DNA of 64,000 nucleotides from Bog-756 sp963737625. GTDB lineage: Bacteria; Actinomycetota; Acidimicrobiia; Acidimicrobiales; RAAP-2. The stretch spans positions 1,860,001 to 1,924,000 of the forward strand of contig CAVTTK010000002.1 of NCBI GenBank assembly GCA_963737625.1, written 5' to 3'. Below are positions 47,779 to 57,896 of the stretch, piece after piece (the stretch's first letter is position 1; every line of letters begins with the position of its first letter). The notes beneath the pieces are model-generated. The model made no database searches. It saw only the letters and a list, made by a program, of their open reading frames with translations, and had not been told where the DNA came from. Made by a program: the position numbers and the translations under genes.

Positions 47779-48162
47779 TTAGTCGATGAGCTGGATGTCG
47801 AAGTAGGCCCCCTGGTCGTCGTGGACGATGCGGGCCGAGCCAGCCCATCCGGTGAAGGCCCCGGTGCCGGTCGACGGGACGATGTGCCCGAACCACGAGT
47901 CCGGATCCGATTCGAGCCCACCGTGCTGAATGGTCACGGCACCTTCACGGCCGTCATCCGTACGACCTTCGACCCGTTCGGTCGCCACGTAGGAGCGCGA
48001 GCCCTCCTCGGTTCCCGCGGCCATGAAGAGGGTGGTGGCCTTCCCCAGGATCCCCGCCGTGAGCGTCTTGGAGAACGTCATCACCTGGACCCAGTCACCG
48101 TCTATCCCGGCGACCGAGGTCGGCTCCGCCCCTTCCACGGTGAATCGAGCCTGCAGCGTCAT
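47779..48162 (-). CDS. DUF3224 protein
   Basis: This 127-residue protein has the DUF3224 pattern: a beta-barrel with FSKTLTAGILGKATTLFMAA, then RSYVATERVEGRTDDGREGA and TIQHGGLESDPDSWFGHIVP, ending GSARIVHDDQGAYFDIQL. The family is common in actinobacteria, is allene-oxide-cyclase-like in fold, and has no proven activity. The ATG at 48162 has AGGAAG upstream. Confidence 0.85.
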   Translation of the reverse strand: MTLQARFTVEGAEPTSVAGIDGDWVQVMTFSKTLTAGILGKATTLFMAAGTEEGSRSYVATERVEGRTDDGREGAVTIQHGGLESDPDSWFGHIVPSTGTGAFTGWAGSARIVHDDQGAYFDIQLID

Positions 48163-48569
48163 GAGGACTTCCTCTCTGGTAGGAAGCCACGGTACCCAGA
48201 CCGTCGGTCGGGGGGCGCGATGGTCACCGCGGCGCCATCATCCCTCCGGTTCGCCCAGGCGTGTCCCGGCACGAGACCGATCTCCCACTAGCCTTTTGGA
48301 CACCGGAGGGTCCGCAACGTCTGGTCCCCGATCATCCGCCTGGACTTGCATCGGCGGTCCCACCGCTGACGCCGGGTCTGCTGGCCCATTGGCCCCGTCG
48401 GCCGCAGGGGCGTTGGCGGATGGGACCGGGTCCATGGGATGGTGCGGTGCTCGGCTGACGATGACCCCAGAACGGTGGTCGACGTCGCCTACGATGGACC
48501 ACTGCCTCGGTGGCCAGCGACACCTGACCCCTGCCCACCCGAACCGCCACCCCCCATCCGAGGCCCACG
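48163..48569. other. Gene-free stretch
   Basis: Between the divergent DUF3224 and zinc-ribbon genes I see no credible ORF, repeat or RNA. It should carry the promoters of both. The long minus-strand frame across 48332-49318 is antisense to the zinc-ribbon gene and is not supported. Confidence 0.5.
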
Positions 48570-49538
48570 ATGCTCTGTCCCCAAGGCCATCCCCTTCCCG
48601 TTCCCGACTTCACAGCCAAGTACTGCCCGACCTGCGGGTCGGAGCTCATCAACCCGTGCCCGGTCGGGCACGACAACGTGGCCAACGCCCGGTTCTGCCG
48701 CGAGTGCGGCCGGTCCATGGGCCTGCCGTCGGGCACGCCGACCCTGGCCACGGTGCCCGTGCTTCCTCCGACCATCGCCATGGTGCAACCGGATCCGGCA
48801 CCGCCTTCCGTGCCCACCCGATCGGTGGTGGCCGACCCGACGGGGACACGACCCTCCCCACCACCACCCGATGGCACCGACACCGCCAGCGGACGGCGAC
48901 ACGGGAGGGGACTGCTCATGGCCATTGCGGTGATCGCCGCCGCAGTGGTGGTAGTGGTCATCGCCCTGGTGGCCACCTCCTCCACGCCCACCGCCAACTC
49001 CCCTGCCACCGCTCCCACGGCCGGCGGACCGTCGACCACGGTGCTATCCACCACATCGACCTCGACCACTTCGACCACGTTGTCCCCCCAGGCTCTCAGC
49101 CAGGGACAGGCCCTCACCGCTCTGTTGTCCCAGAGCTCGGGGAGCAGAAGCCAGGTGGGGACGGCCACTGCGGCCATCGCCTCATGCGGTGACCTGGCCG
49201 GAGCCCAGTCGAGCCTGAGTGCGGCGCAAGCCTCCCGCCAGGAGCTGGTCAACCAGCTCGCCCAGCTCGATCTGTCCGCCCTCCCCCAGTCCTCGGGATT
49301 GACCAACGCCCTGACCACTGCCTGGCAGAGCTCCGCCAGCTCAGACGGCGCCTATGTACAGTGGGCCGTTGACGAGCAGGCCAAGACGTGTGTGCCCAAC
49401 GACACGTCGGACGCCAGCTATCAGGCCGCCCTGGCCGACGACGGTCACGCCTCGTCGGCCAAAACCCAGTTCAGTTCGCTGTGGAACCCCGTCGCCACCA
49501 CGCTCGGGCTGCAGCAGTGGCAACCCAACCAGTTCTGA
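48570..49538 (+). CDS. Zinc-ribbon membrane protein with extracellular domain
   Basis: This 322-residue protein has two N-terminal zinc-ribbon knuckles, KYCPTCGSELINPC and RFCRECGRSM. A Pro-rich linker follows, then one membrane segment (LLMAIAVIAAAVVVVVIALV), a Ser/Thr-rich stalk, and a helical outside domain of about 160 residues with a Cys pair (IASCGDLAG and QAKTCVPND). The architecture resembles actinobacterial zinc-ribbon anchored proteins. The outside domain is not recognised. Confidence 0.78.
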   Translation: MLCPQGHPLPVPDFTAKYCPTCGSELINPCPVGHDNVANARFCRECGRSMGLPSGTPTLATVPVLPPTIAMVQPDPAPPSVPTRSVVADPTGTRPSPPPPDGTDTASGRRHGRGLLMAIAVIAAAVVVVVIALVATSSTPTANSPATAPTAGGPSTTVLSTTSTSTTSTTLSPQALSQGQALTALLSQSSGSRSQVGTATAAIASCGDLAGAQSSLSAAQASRQELVNQLAQLDLSALPQSSGLTNALTTAWQSSASSDGAYVQWAVDEQAKTCVPNDTSDASYQAALADDGHASSAKTQFSSLWNPVATTLGLQQWQPNQF

Positions 49539-49729
49539 TCCACCTGCCGTCGGCACCCGTACCGATCCGGTCGCCGGCGGCGAGGCGCGATTAATCACCA
49601 TCGTGGCCGCCTGGGTTCGTGCCCGCAGTGGGCCACCCCGGCCGCTCGGGAACTCGCTCAATCGGGACTATCGGGCGGCCGAGGAATCGCCGGCTCAGTT
49701 GCCGAACCAGGTGCAAGTCGGCAACAGCA

Positions 49730-50176
49730 CTAGCTCCTGGTCACGATCACACTGCACGGGGCATGGCGAACGACGTGATCGGACACTGAACCCAGAAGCG
49801 CACGTTTCAGCCTTCCTCTGCCCCGGGAGCCAACGACGATGGCCCGAGCCGACAGATCGGTTGCCAGCTGGCATATGGCCGAACCAGGGTCACCCCGAAG
49901 TATGCGACTCTCACAGCCGGCAAGGTCCAGGTCACGCTGAGCCTTGCCAATCACCGAGTGGGCGGCATCGCCGGCCTGAGCGACCCCGTCGTCGTACTCC
50001 TCGGGAGATAGCTCGGGTCCGGCGTGCCCGGAGCCCACCAGGGACTCTTCGTCAGGTGCATTCATGACGGTGACCAGAACAAGCACGTGATGGCGGCCCA
50101 GCAGATCGAGGCCGGCCGCCAACGCCCCCGCTGCCTCATCAGATCCATCGGTGCAGAGCAGGATTGGGAAGGCCAT
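49730..50176 (-). CDS. Universal stress protein
   Basis: From the ATG at 50176 it has 148 residues: FPILLCTDGSDEAAGALAAG, then LVTVMNAPDE and the ATP-binding signature VVGSRGRGRLKRALLGSVSD followed by HVVRHAPCSVIVTRS. Complete single-domain UspA. The frame upstream to 50593 is not homologous. It probably acts in dormancy or stress, as in other actinobacteria. Confidence 0.9.
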   Translation of the reverse strand: MAFPILLCTDGSDEAAGALAAGLDLLGRHHVLVLVTVMNAPDEESLVGSGHAGPELSPEEYDDGVAQAGDAAHSVIGKAQRDLDLAGCESRILRGDPGSAICQLATDLSARAIVVGSRGRGRLKRALLGSVSDHVVRHAPCSVIVTRS

Positions 50177-50549
50177 GGGCCCACCGTAGCCATTGGGTTC
50201 AACCCCTTCACGCCAGATCGACCGGCGCACCATCGGTGGGAGGTGCGGTGCCGAAATGCACCGGCGTGAGATGGCCGCCTGTGCCGTGGCGGAACCGCCG
50301 GGCTGGGCGCCTCGGTGAGCTGGCGGACGGCGAGCGTCCTGGCCGTGGCCAATGGGTACTGTCCGGAACATCCCCGTCGAGTACAGCGTGACGCACCCAG
50401 GGGTGGAGTCACGCACACCGCCCATCCTGACCCCTCTGCCAGCTCGTCGGTCGTCGGTCGTCGCGCCGATCGTCGGGCAGATCGGAAGCTGGACGGTATA
50501 CGGTGCATCGGGAGCACGGCTCCCGACTTCCGACGTCACAGGAGGATGG
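50177..50549. other. Gene-free stretch between divergent genes
   Basis: No supported gene between the universal stress protein and the VOC protein. The frame open across it belongs to the VOC gene's upstream extension and has no domain. Promoters for both genes are expected here. Confidence 0.45.
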
Positions 50550-50909
50550 ATGCGAGTAACCGGCATTGTCGCGAATCTTCCCGTCGACGACATAGCGCCA
50601 GCCCGTGACTTCTATGCCGACTACCTCGGGTTGTGTGTCGAGGGATTCGACCTCGGGTGGGTCGTGCACCTCCAATCACCGGAGGGTACGGCCCATGTCC
50701 AGCTCGTCTCCCGCGACGCCACCGCGACCGAAGATTCGGTCATCTCCGTTCACGTCGGCTCAGGGATCGACGAGGCATACGAGGAAGCCAAGCGGCGTGG
50801 GTTCGAGATTGTTCACCCGCTCACCGAGGAGGCATGGGGAGTGCGAAGGTTCTTCGTCCGTGCCCCAGATGGCAACGTGATCAATATGGTCAGCCACCGC
50901 GATGAGTAG
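50550..50909 (+). CDS. VOC-family (glyoxalase-like) protein
   Basis: The ATG at 50550 follows AGGAGG (50540-50545). It gives 119 residues, one VOC domain: RVTGIVANLPVDDIAPARDF, YADYLGLCVEGFDLGWVVHL, then SVISVHVGSGIDEAYEEAKR and RRFFVRAPDGNVINMVSHRD. It resembles bleomycin-resistance/lactoylglutathione-lyase-like proteins. The metal-site His/Glu pattern is incomplete, so a binding role is possible. Confidence 0.87.
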   Translation: MRVTGIVANLPVDDIAPARDFYADYLGLCVEGFDLGWVVHLQSPEGTAHVQLVSRDATATEDSVISVHVGSGIDEAYEEAKRRGFEIVHPLTEEAWGVRRFFVRAPDGNVINMVSHRDE

Positions 50910-51201
50910 GTCGGCCGGGGCCGGGCGAAAGGGCTACCCCCGCGCCACGGGCGCATAGCAGTACGTTCAACCCGCTTGATCGTCGTGATCCGGTCGATGA
51001 GGCTGTCACCGAACGGGGACCCCGGCGATTCCTGCATGCCTGCTTCACCGGGGATCATGTTGGCTTGCAGCCTTTCCGCTCGGAACGCCGCGGATGTGAG
51101 TGGCCATGGTTCTTTACTGGCCATCGCCGTGAGCGTGCTGGGACGACAGCCCTCAGCCGGCATCCACCTGGCGAGCCGCGCTCGACACCAGAGGGTTTCA
51201 G

Positions 51202-51606
51202 GTGGATACTCAGTTCGTGGGCGCGCTCCCAAACCGGCTCAATGTTCCTGACGCACGAGGCCAACGGGCGTACCTCCAGGTCACGCGGCACAGAAGCCAG
51301 CGGAAGGTCGTCGTCAGTCAATGGCGGGAGGATGTCTGCGTCGCGTCTACACCGGTCGACGTCGCCGACCTGCCTGCTCTGATCGGGATGTTGGCTGAGG
51401 CACTGGGCGACGCCTTGACCAGCCAATCCGGTGCCTCCAGGAGCGGGACACCCCGTTCCATCTGGCAGAGGGTCAGAAGCCATGTTCGCCCCGCACTTGC
51501 CCGGATTGAGGAACTTCGCCCCCTCCGTGACGGCCACCACGATGAGACGGTTTCCACTCCTCCCGCAACTCCCGATCTCGGAGCACACCGAGTTGGTCGA
51601 CGGTGA
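51202..51606 (+). CDS. Possible small unknown protein
   Basis: A 134-residue frame from GTG 51202. Its first half, RAYLQVTRHRSQRKVVVSQW then REDVCVASTPVDVADLPALI, resembles a small protein type often seen in actinobacteria (R-V-T-W-H ... F-S-x-W-x-x-D-V-C). The second half is basic and not domain-like. The start has no good Shine-Dalgarno sequence, and the opposite strand is also open, so this could be a decaying gene. Confidence 0.4.
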   Translation: MDTQFVGALPNRLNVPDARGQRAYLQVTRHRSQRKVVVSQWREDVCVASTPVDVADLPALIGMLAEALGDALTSQSGASRSGTPRSIWQRVRSHVRPALARIEELRPLRDGHHDETVSTPPATPDLGAHRVGRR

Positions 51607-51703
51607 AGGGGCAACTGATCTCAGAAGACGCACGTCTTGCCTGGGCCCAGGGTGCCTCATCACCAGCTCCACGTCCGGTGACAGAACGGGAGCTCCTCTC
51701 CGC

Positions 51704-52489
51704 TCAGTCGGGCAGCCCTTGATGAGGTGTCCAATCGGGATCGAACTCGAAGAACTGTTGGACCAGGCCTTCCAGGGCAACGGCAAAGATTGTCCACTCT
51801 TCATCTGAACCATCCGGTCCCGTAGGTCGGACGATCACCCGTTTGCCCTTGTCGTCGAGCCGATCCCGTAGTCCATAGCCTTCGCTCAATGAATCTTCGG
51901 CGATGACGAAGTCCCTGAGTGTGAACTGCTCCCGAAGTCGTAGGCCGACAAACTGGGCCAGCGCTCCATAGATCCCTTCGATCCGTGATGTGAAGCCGTC
52001 GAATGACGAGAGCAGAGCGGCCTGAATCTTCTTACGACTCCCCGTCGGCTCGGCCGTAGCCGTGAGAGCCCAGACGCCGATCAGCAACGGCCAGTTCTTC
52101 GATTCCCGGACGGCCTGTGCATTGAGGGCCCCGCCCACACGGCACAGATCTCGCAGGGCCTGTTCACGGGACTCCAAGGAGGTCGGGTGCATCGAAGCCA
52201 CGATGGGGGCCAGCGCCGCTTGGGCAATATCGATCTCCACGCCGTATTGTCCGTTGGCTACGGCAATCAGTACGTCGGATTGGAAGTCGAGCTGGCTGTC
52301 CCACACCCGTCGGATGACCGATGCGTTGGTGAGCCGGATTCCCGTGTCTTCCTCAACCCGATCGAACACTCGCTTGAACGTGAGCGCTTCAGCGCCCGAA
52401 CTCAGGCCCTCCTCTTGGAGCATCGACCTGCCCGTCTCCAGGAGCAGCACTCTCAGTTCTTCTCGGGTCCGCCTCATGGGGTTCGTCAT
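51704..52489 (-). CDS. TetR-like regulator
   Basis: The ATG at 52489 gives about 261 residues. The N-terminal part, RRTREELRVLLLETGRSMLQ, then ALTFKRVFDRVEEDTGIRLT and NASVIRRVWDSQLDFQSDVL, fits a TetR-type helix-turn-helix. The first helix carries an insertion-like SSGAEALTFKRV. The remainder is a helical ligand-binding domain (LESREQALRDLCRVGGALNA), longer than usual. It may be related to the transcription factors adjacent to surface genes, but the target is unknown. Confidence 0.65.
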   Translation of the reverse strand: MTNPMRRTREELRVLLLETGRSMLQEEGLSSGAEALTFKRVFDRVEEDTGIRLTNASVIRRVWDSQLDFQSDVLIAVANGQYGVEIDIAQAALAPIVASMHPTSLESREQALRDLCRVGGALNAQAVRESKNWPLLIGVWALTATAEPTGSRKKIQAALLSSFDGFTSRIEGIYGALAQFVGLRLREQFTLRDFVIAEDSLSEGYGLRDRLDDKGKRVIVRPTGPDGSDEEWTIFAVALEGLVQQFFEFDPDWTPHQGLPD

Positions 52490-52765
52490 GGCCCTGGTCA
52501 ATCTCTCTGATTGCGACGTCCGCTGTCCGATCCGCCTTCGGGATCAACTGTAACCGTGATGTTGCTGATGCCACCGCGTCGACAGCGCGGGACCTCGTGA
52601 AGTCGTGGGGCCGGATGTCTGTCCGCTCGAGCGGTGTCGAGCGGGAGCACCATCGCCTTCGGGCTCCACCGGTGGCGCTGGCCCGTCGGCCGCACCCTCC
52701 GCACCGAACCGATCGAATGCCCTAAGCGAAGCGTTGGTGCTATCGGCAAAGAATACAGTGGTTCG

Positions 52766-54442
52766 ATGGCCCCCGCCTCCTCGACCGCACCAAGCAGGCG
52801 CGCCCTTCCCATCCTGCCCTTCGTCATTCTCGCAGCCTCCACCGTCGCCTACTTCTGGTTCATCGATCACTTCGGTCTCAACACGATCTGGATCGACCAA
52901 CGGAGCGATCTGGGGGTCCTATCCCATGCGTATTCGGGCCATCTAACGCTGTCCACGCTCTGGGCTCAGCACACGGACAATCGGATCCTCTTTCCGAACC
53001 TGGTCGTTCTACTTCTGGCCTACGGGACCCGGTTCAATGTCCTCGACGAGGAATTTCTGAGTGCCGGCACCCTCCTCATCTCCATTGCCGTGTTGATACT
53101 CGGACATCGACGGCGCTCGCCAGGCACTCCCTGGATCCTGTATGTGCCCGTGGCGATCCTGATGCTCTCAGTGGTTCAGAGCGGGAACGCACTTTGGGGG
53201 TTTCAGTTTGCGTGGTACCTCGTCTTGCTGGCGTTGACCGTTGCTCTCGTCCTCTGCGACAGTCCAAAGTGGACATGGCTCGTGACGACGGCCGCAGTGG
53301 CTGCGGCCGTCGTCGGGAGCTACTCGTCGTTGCAAGGTCTCTTGATCTGGCCCGCTGGACTTCTCATCCTCTTACTGCGGCATCGCCCGAGACTCATCGT
53401 GTTTCTCTGGATTGGCGCGGCGGCTGTGACCGGTGCGATCTATTTTGTGAACTTCAACACACAACTGGGTGACACCAATGGATTCATCGTCCACCACCCA
53501 GTTGCCGGTGCGCGCTTCTTCCTCTTCTCGGTTGGCAACGTCATCGGTGCGCACGATGGCAATACACCAGTGGTTCTAGGGCTCCTCATCGCCATGGTCT
53601 CCCTGTGGCTGGTCATTTCGACCATACGTCGTCGTAACGACGGCGACGCCACGCCCTTGGGGGCTGCACTGATCTGTTTCGGCCTCCTCTTCGCCCTGAC
53701 CATCACCATTGGCCGCGCGTCTGGCGGATTGGACTCAGGCGGAGGTAGTCGGTACACGACGTACTCCCTGCTGACCCTGGTGGGTTGCTATTTGGTGCTC
53801 CTGAGCAGACGCACCGGGGAGGCCCCGTTGCGACCGTGGGAACGGGCGTTGCGGTTTGCCAGCATCGGCACCGTTGGAGCAGTCATAGGTCTGCAGATGG
53901 TGATCGGAAACATCAACGGGTTGGATGATGCCAGGTCGTGGCACGATTCCCAGGTCCAAGCCTCCCGAGTTATCGCCAACATCGAGAAGGCTCCGGACTC
54001 GATGATCGAGCGGGTGCTTGTTGTCAACCCCTATTACGTGTCGGACACGAGGCGGTTGGTGCGATTCGCTCAGGTGCATCATCTGAGCCTGTTTGCCAGC
54101 GAACCCGCCGTCAGGAACTACACACGAGCCGGGTTACCGTATGCCGCCAACTCGCTCGCTACCGCCGTCCGCCTCCCGAAATCGGGTTCCACCGTGAAGG
54201 GAGTCGTGCTTCTCGGTGCCGGCGCGACCAGCGACTTCGGCATTACCAAGGTGACCTTTGCCATTGATGGGCCACAGCCCCATTCGACCATCGTGGATGC
54301 AACGCATACCGACCTCGGATGGCTGGCCGGATGGAACACCGTCACCGAGCCGAATGGGCGCTATACCATCCGCAGCGTTGCCTCTGACGCCGGAGGCCAC
54401 CAGAAGCGGAGCGACGCGATCACCATTGAAGTGCGCAACTAG
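52766..54442 (+). CDS. Multi-spanning membrane protein with C-terminal Ig-like domain
   Basis: From the ATG at 52766 it has 558 residues. Ten or so membrane segments span residues 12-400 (LPFVILAASTVAYFWFI, WTWLVTTAAVAAAVVGSYSS, LIVFLWIGAAAVTGAIYFV). The overall shape and the loop after helix 1 (IDHFGLNTIWIDQRSD) resemble GT-C glycosyltransferases. Residues 420-558 are outside; the last 80 form an Ig-like fold (ITKVTFAIDGPQPHSTIVDA, GRYTIRSVASDAGGHQKRSD). GC is lower than in neighbours. Function is unproven. Confidence 0.7.
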   Translation: MAPASSTAPSRRALPILPFVILAASTVAYFWFIDHFGLNTIWIDQRSDLGVLSHAYSGHLTLSTLWAQHTDNRILFPNLVVLLLAYGTRFNVLDEEFLSAGTLLISIAVLILGHRRRSPGTPWILYVPVAILMLSVVQSGNALWGFQFAWYLVLLALTVALVLCDSPKWTWLVTTAAVAAAVVGSYSSLQGLLIWPAGLLILLLRHRPRLIVFLWIGAAAVTGAIYFVNFNTQLGDTNGFIVHHPVAGARFFLFSVGNVIGAHDGNTPVVLGLLIAMVSLWLVISTIRRRNDGDATPLGAALICFGLLFALTITIGRASGGLDSGGGSRYTTYSLLTLVGCYLVLLSRRTGEAPLRPWERALRFASIGTVGAVIGLQMVIGNINGLDDARSWHDSQVQASRVIANIEKAPDSMIERVLVVNPYYVSDTRRLVRFAQVHHLSLFASEPAVRNYTRAGLPYAANSLATAVRLPKSGSTVKGVVLLGAGATSDFGITKVTFAIDGPQPHSTIVDATHTDLGWLAGWNTVTEPNGRYTIRSVASDAGGHQKRSDAITIEVRN

Positions 54443-54784
54443 CGGACCGTATCCAGACGACGGGGCTCGGAGGAGAACTGCAACGCCGCGCCGCGGGACG
54501 CGCAGCGTGAGTTTCTGAGGATTCCGGCGGCGCGGTTGGAGCCTGATGCATTTGGGCGCACGTTTCCGCGATCGCTACGATTCCCGAGTGCGAGGAGCGG
54601 AACCGTCCTCAGGCTCCACGCCGGTCGACCAAACGGCCCGGATCTGCTCGAAGCTCAACCACCCATTCCGAGCCAGAAGTCGTTCGCTTCCCGGATCTCG
54701 GGGAGTTGCTCACCTTGGCTCAGGTTCCCGCATCGGCCAGTCGCCGTCGGCGACCAGGCAGGCCGACTGGTGGCGCGAGGTCGA
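54443..54784. other. Gene-free stretch between convergent genes
   Basis: No credible gene, repeat or hairpin is visible. Both strands contain short open frames with no domain character. It separates the membrane protein gene from the arylsulfotransferase gene. Confidence 0.5.
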
Positions 54785-56218
54785 TCAACCGGAGATAGAG
54801 GTAATGGCCGGAGTCATCACATTCATGCCGGCACGCAGCGCGCTGGCGGTCGCCAACACGTCCGCAGCTCGATAGGAAACGAATCCCGGGTAGGTGATGG
54901 TGATCTGAGGTACCCCTTGCGGGTTCAGCTCTGTCGTGTACTGACTTCCCCCCCAGGTCACGACCCAGTCTCCGCCCGAAAGAAGCTGAACCCCTCCTTC
55001 GTAGGGTGAGGCGCTGACGCGCGAATCGGTGACCTGTTGCAGTTCGGTCGCCGTGTTACTCGTCGTATCGATCGAGAATTGAAGTGCGCGCGGAGCTCGA
55101 CCAGCTCGGCTGCCGTTGTCGTGGAGGGTCAGCGTGCCGTCGGGTTGGATACGGGCGTCGTGCTGACCCGAGAAGAGCTGGCCTCCGGCATCGAGGTACT
55201 GGTCACCGACAACGGTGAGACTCTGCGGCGTGGGTGTACCGCCGAGCTTCCAGGTGATGTCGCCCGTGGCCATGTCGATGCGGTAGATGGCGTCGAAGTG
55301 ACGTGCACTGAAGATGATCCCCCCGTGGCCGTCGTATTCGATCGAATTCATGTGGATCACGTCGGGATACAGATCCCGCCAATTGACATCGGCCGCGGCG
55401 ACATCGATGTGTGCAGCAACGCTCCACTGCCACACGATCTTGTTCGAGCGATTGAGTTCGACGATCACATCGTTGGTAATGGGAGCCTGTCCGGACAGCC
55501 CCCACGACGACAGATCCACACACGTCGAGGGGACGGCGGGGCAGTTCGTGTACTGAGTCATGATTCCCAGGTAGTCACCCTTGGGCAATTGCTGCAGGTC
55601 GTGAAAGTCCAGGGGAACGCTCCCTCCGCCGACCGTGCGAATGAGGGATCCATTGAGTCGGTGCAGCTGGTAGTTGGAGTCGCTATCTGCGAAGGCGATG
55701 GTCGAGGAACCCAGAAACTTGGCGTCAAATGGAGAGAGGTAATTTGGGTCGTAATACCACCAGACGGGCACACCGTTGGTGTCGAACACAATCGCATAGT
55801 TGTCGATCGTCACCAGATACCCATTGGCCTGCGGGACGCCGGACACAACTGACGAATAGTTGGGAAAGTTACTGGGAAGGCACCTGATGTAGTAGGCCGC
55901 GCCTCCGTGAGTGACTTTCACTTCCTGCCCGGCAACCAGTGGCACATTGACATTCGCCGGCTCGCGAACTCTCGTTGTTCCGATCGTCACTGTGGCGGTA
56001 CCGGTCGAAGCCAGATTTGTCGTCGGGGACGTGGTACAGCGCACTGCGTAATCAGTCACGCTCGGACTGAAGGACGGGACCAGTGGAGGATTGGTCGTGA
56101 TCGAAAACGGCGTGGCTACCGTCGCGGCACCCGAACTCCCCGCCCCGATTGGAACCAGCAATGCGCTCAATCCGGTGAGTAGCCCGATGGCCAAAGAAAC
56201 ACAAATCGCCCGCCTCAT
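54785..56218 (-). CDS. Secreted arylsulfotransferase (ASST)-family protein
   Basis: The ATG at 56218 follows GGGGGA and gives 477 residues with a signal peptide (AICVSLAIGLLTGLSALLVP, cut after GAATVA). The six-bladed propeller shows as GYLVTIDNYAIVFDTNGVPV, DFHDLQQLPKGDYLGIMTQ, HMNSIEYDGHGGIIFSARHF, then ITWKLGG and SGQHDARIQPDGTLTLHDNG. The conserved His in DFHDL, HMNS, ARHF and GQHD match the ASST group. PAPS-independent sulfate transfer between phenols is the known reaction; many actinobacterial members are untested. Confidence 0.85.
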   Translation of the reverse strand: MRRAICVSLAIGLLTGLSALLVPIGAGSSGAATVATPFSITTNPPLVPSFSPSVTDYAVRCTTSPTTNLASTGTATVTIGTTRVREPANVNVPLVAGQEVKVTHGGAAYYIRCLPSNFPNYSSVVSGVPQANGYLVTIDNYAIVFDTNGVPVWWYYDPNYLSPFDAKFLGSSTIAFADSDSNYQLHRLNGSLIRTVGGGSVPLDFHDLQQLPKGDYLGIMTQYTNCPAVPSTCVDLSSWGLSGQAPITNDVIVELNRSNKIVWQWSVAAHIDVAAADVNWRDLYPDVIHMNSIEYDGHGGIIFSARHFDAIYRIDMATGDITWKLGGTPTPQSLTVVGDQYLDAGGQLFSGQHDARIQPDGTLTLHDNGSRAGRAPRALQFSIDTTSNTATELQQVTDSRVSASPYEGGVQLLSGGDWVVTWGGSQYTTELNPQGVPQITITYPGFVSYRAADVLATASALRAGMNVMTPAITSISG

Positions 56219-56644
56219 AACATCCCCCGTCTGCAAAGCCGCCGTGCTTGCCGTTAGATACCTGCTCCCGATGTATAGACGCATCTCGTGCGCCTGACAA
56301 CTGACTTGGCCCATGTGAAGCAGATCGGCCACAAAGAGTGGCTGACCTGTAGCAGACGGGCAGAGTCCGACATCTCCAAGGGGGAACAGTCCGTCCCACT
56401 CGGCAAGCGGGCACGGGTGCCCACCTACGCCGGCGGACCCCGAGAATTGGTTTTTCCTAGGTCACGGGAAGTCGTGCTCACTCCACCCGCAGTGACCAAG
56501 GTGGGGGAACTCCGCAAAGATCCTGATTGATGGGCCTCCGTGGTTGACACCGTGAAACCGAGAGTGGAAACTGGCGTCGGCGGAACCCAACGGCTGGACG
56601 TTGACCCAGCGCGTGGCAAATATCTTGGCGAGGAGAACTCACGA
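56219..56644. other. Divergent intergenic region
   Basis: It separates the arylsulfotransferase gene (leftwards) from the beta-helix gene (rightwards) and should hold both promoters. It is lower in GC than its surroundings. GAGGAG at 56629-56634 is the Shine-Dalgarno sequence of the beta-helix gene. No gene is seen. Confidence 0.55.
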
Positions 56645-57896
56645 ATGAAGATGCATCGACTGGTAGTCGTCGCTCTATCGGCTCTCGGTATCGGGGCCAC
56701 ACTTATCCCAGCTGCAGAGGCCGGAGCATCCCCCTCAAATTCTCATCGTGGGCAGCGCCAAATCCTGCGTAGGCACCTACACATCCATCGGCGCAGCGGT
56801 TGTGGCCGCCTCACCGGGCGACACCATCAAAGTGTGCCCGGGTACCTACAACGAGACGGTGAACGTCAACACCCCTGACCTGACATTCGACGGGGCCAAG
56901 GCGGGCGCCACCGGATCGGCCGCACGGTCCAAGGCCCTGTCGAGGGAGTCGGTGGTCAACGATGTCAACGGTGACTTCATTCTGGGCTCGGCTGCCGACA
57001 ACACCACGATCGACGGATTCGCCCTTACCGGGGCCGGATCCCCCACCGTCAACCACGACGGGGTGGAGGCCTTCTCCGGGAGCAGCGGTCTTGTGCTCAC
57101 GGACAACGTCATCGTCGGCGATGGGAACGGAGTCAACTTCCAGAACCCCGACGCCACCGAACCCGCCACCATCTCGAAGAACTACGTCTACGACAACAAC
57201 TCGGAGGGCAACCCCGGGTCCAATGGACAGACTGGGACCGGCGTCTTCATCTCCAATGGCCCAGCCAACAACACGTCAATCAGCAACAACACCTTCGGCG
57301 AGGACAGCCAAACAGCCATCAACTTTGCCGGCGATACGGGCAATCCGTCCGTTGGCCTTGTGGTGGCTAACAACAAGAGCATCAACGACGCCACGTTCCT
57401 GGTGGCCATCAACAGCGTCAATGCCGTGGTCGAGACCAACAAGATCACCGTCAACGGCGCAGTGCCCGGCGGCAATGGAACTGGCATCCTCGACTTCGGG
57501 GGGAATGCCGGACTGCACATCATCAAGAACACCATGGTGTCCAACTCCAGCGTGTCATCGGCCATCTCCCTGCAGACCTATGCTGGATCCGCCAGCACGG
57601 ACACCACGGTGACCAACAACAAGGTCAGCGGTTGGGACAACGGGGTCAAGGTGGCGTCCACCTACACCACCGCCCTGATCTCCAACAACCATCTGACTTC
57701 GAATGCTGCGTTCGGAATTTACGTGAGCTCTGGCACCAGCGGCAACGTCGTCAGTCAGAACAGGGTGTCGTCGGACAACGGAGGTGCGGTCGATTGCACT
57801 GACCTGAGTACCGGGTATCTGTCCGCCGGTACCGCCAACACCTGGCTGAAAGACGTTGGTAGCGACCACAATTCGGCTCCAGCGGGAATCTGCTGA
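56645..57896 (+). pseudogene. Secreted right-handed parallel beta-helix protein, frameshifted after the signal peptide
   Basis: The ATG at 56645 encodes MKMHRLVVVALSALGIGATL to AEAGASPS, a clear signal peptide. One base too many in the AAA at 56737-56739 shifts the frame. The mature protein then reads ILIVGSAKSCVGTYTSIGAA, then PGDTIKVCPGTYNETVNVNT, and many Asn-rich coils such as VLTDNVIVGDGNGVNF, TTVTNNKVSGWDNGVKV and NNHLTSNAAFGIYV. This is the pectate-lyase-like beta-helix fold, probably a carbohydrate-binding or lyase-like secreted protein. Its body is intact to 57896, which favours a recent mutation or read error. Confidence 0.85.

Noticed and set aside
51055..51813. 252-codon minus-strand frame
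   Set aside because: Its composition is not protein-like, and the opposite strand carries a better candidate at 51202-51606.
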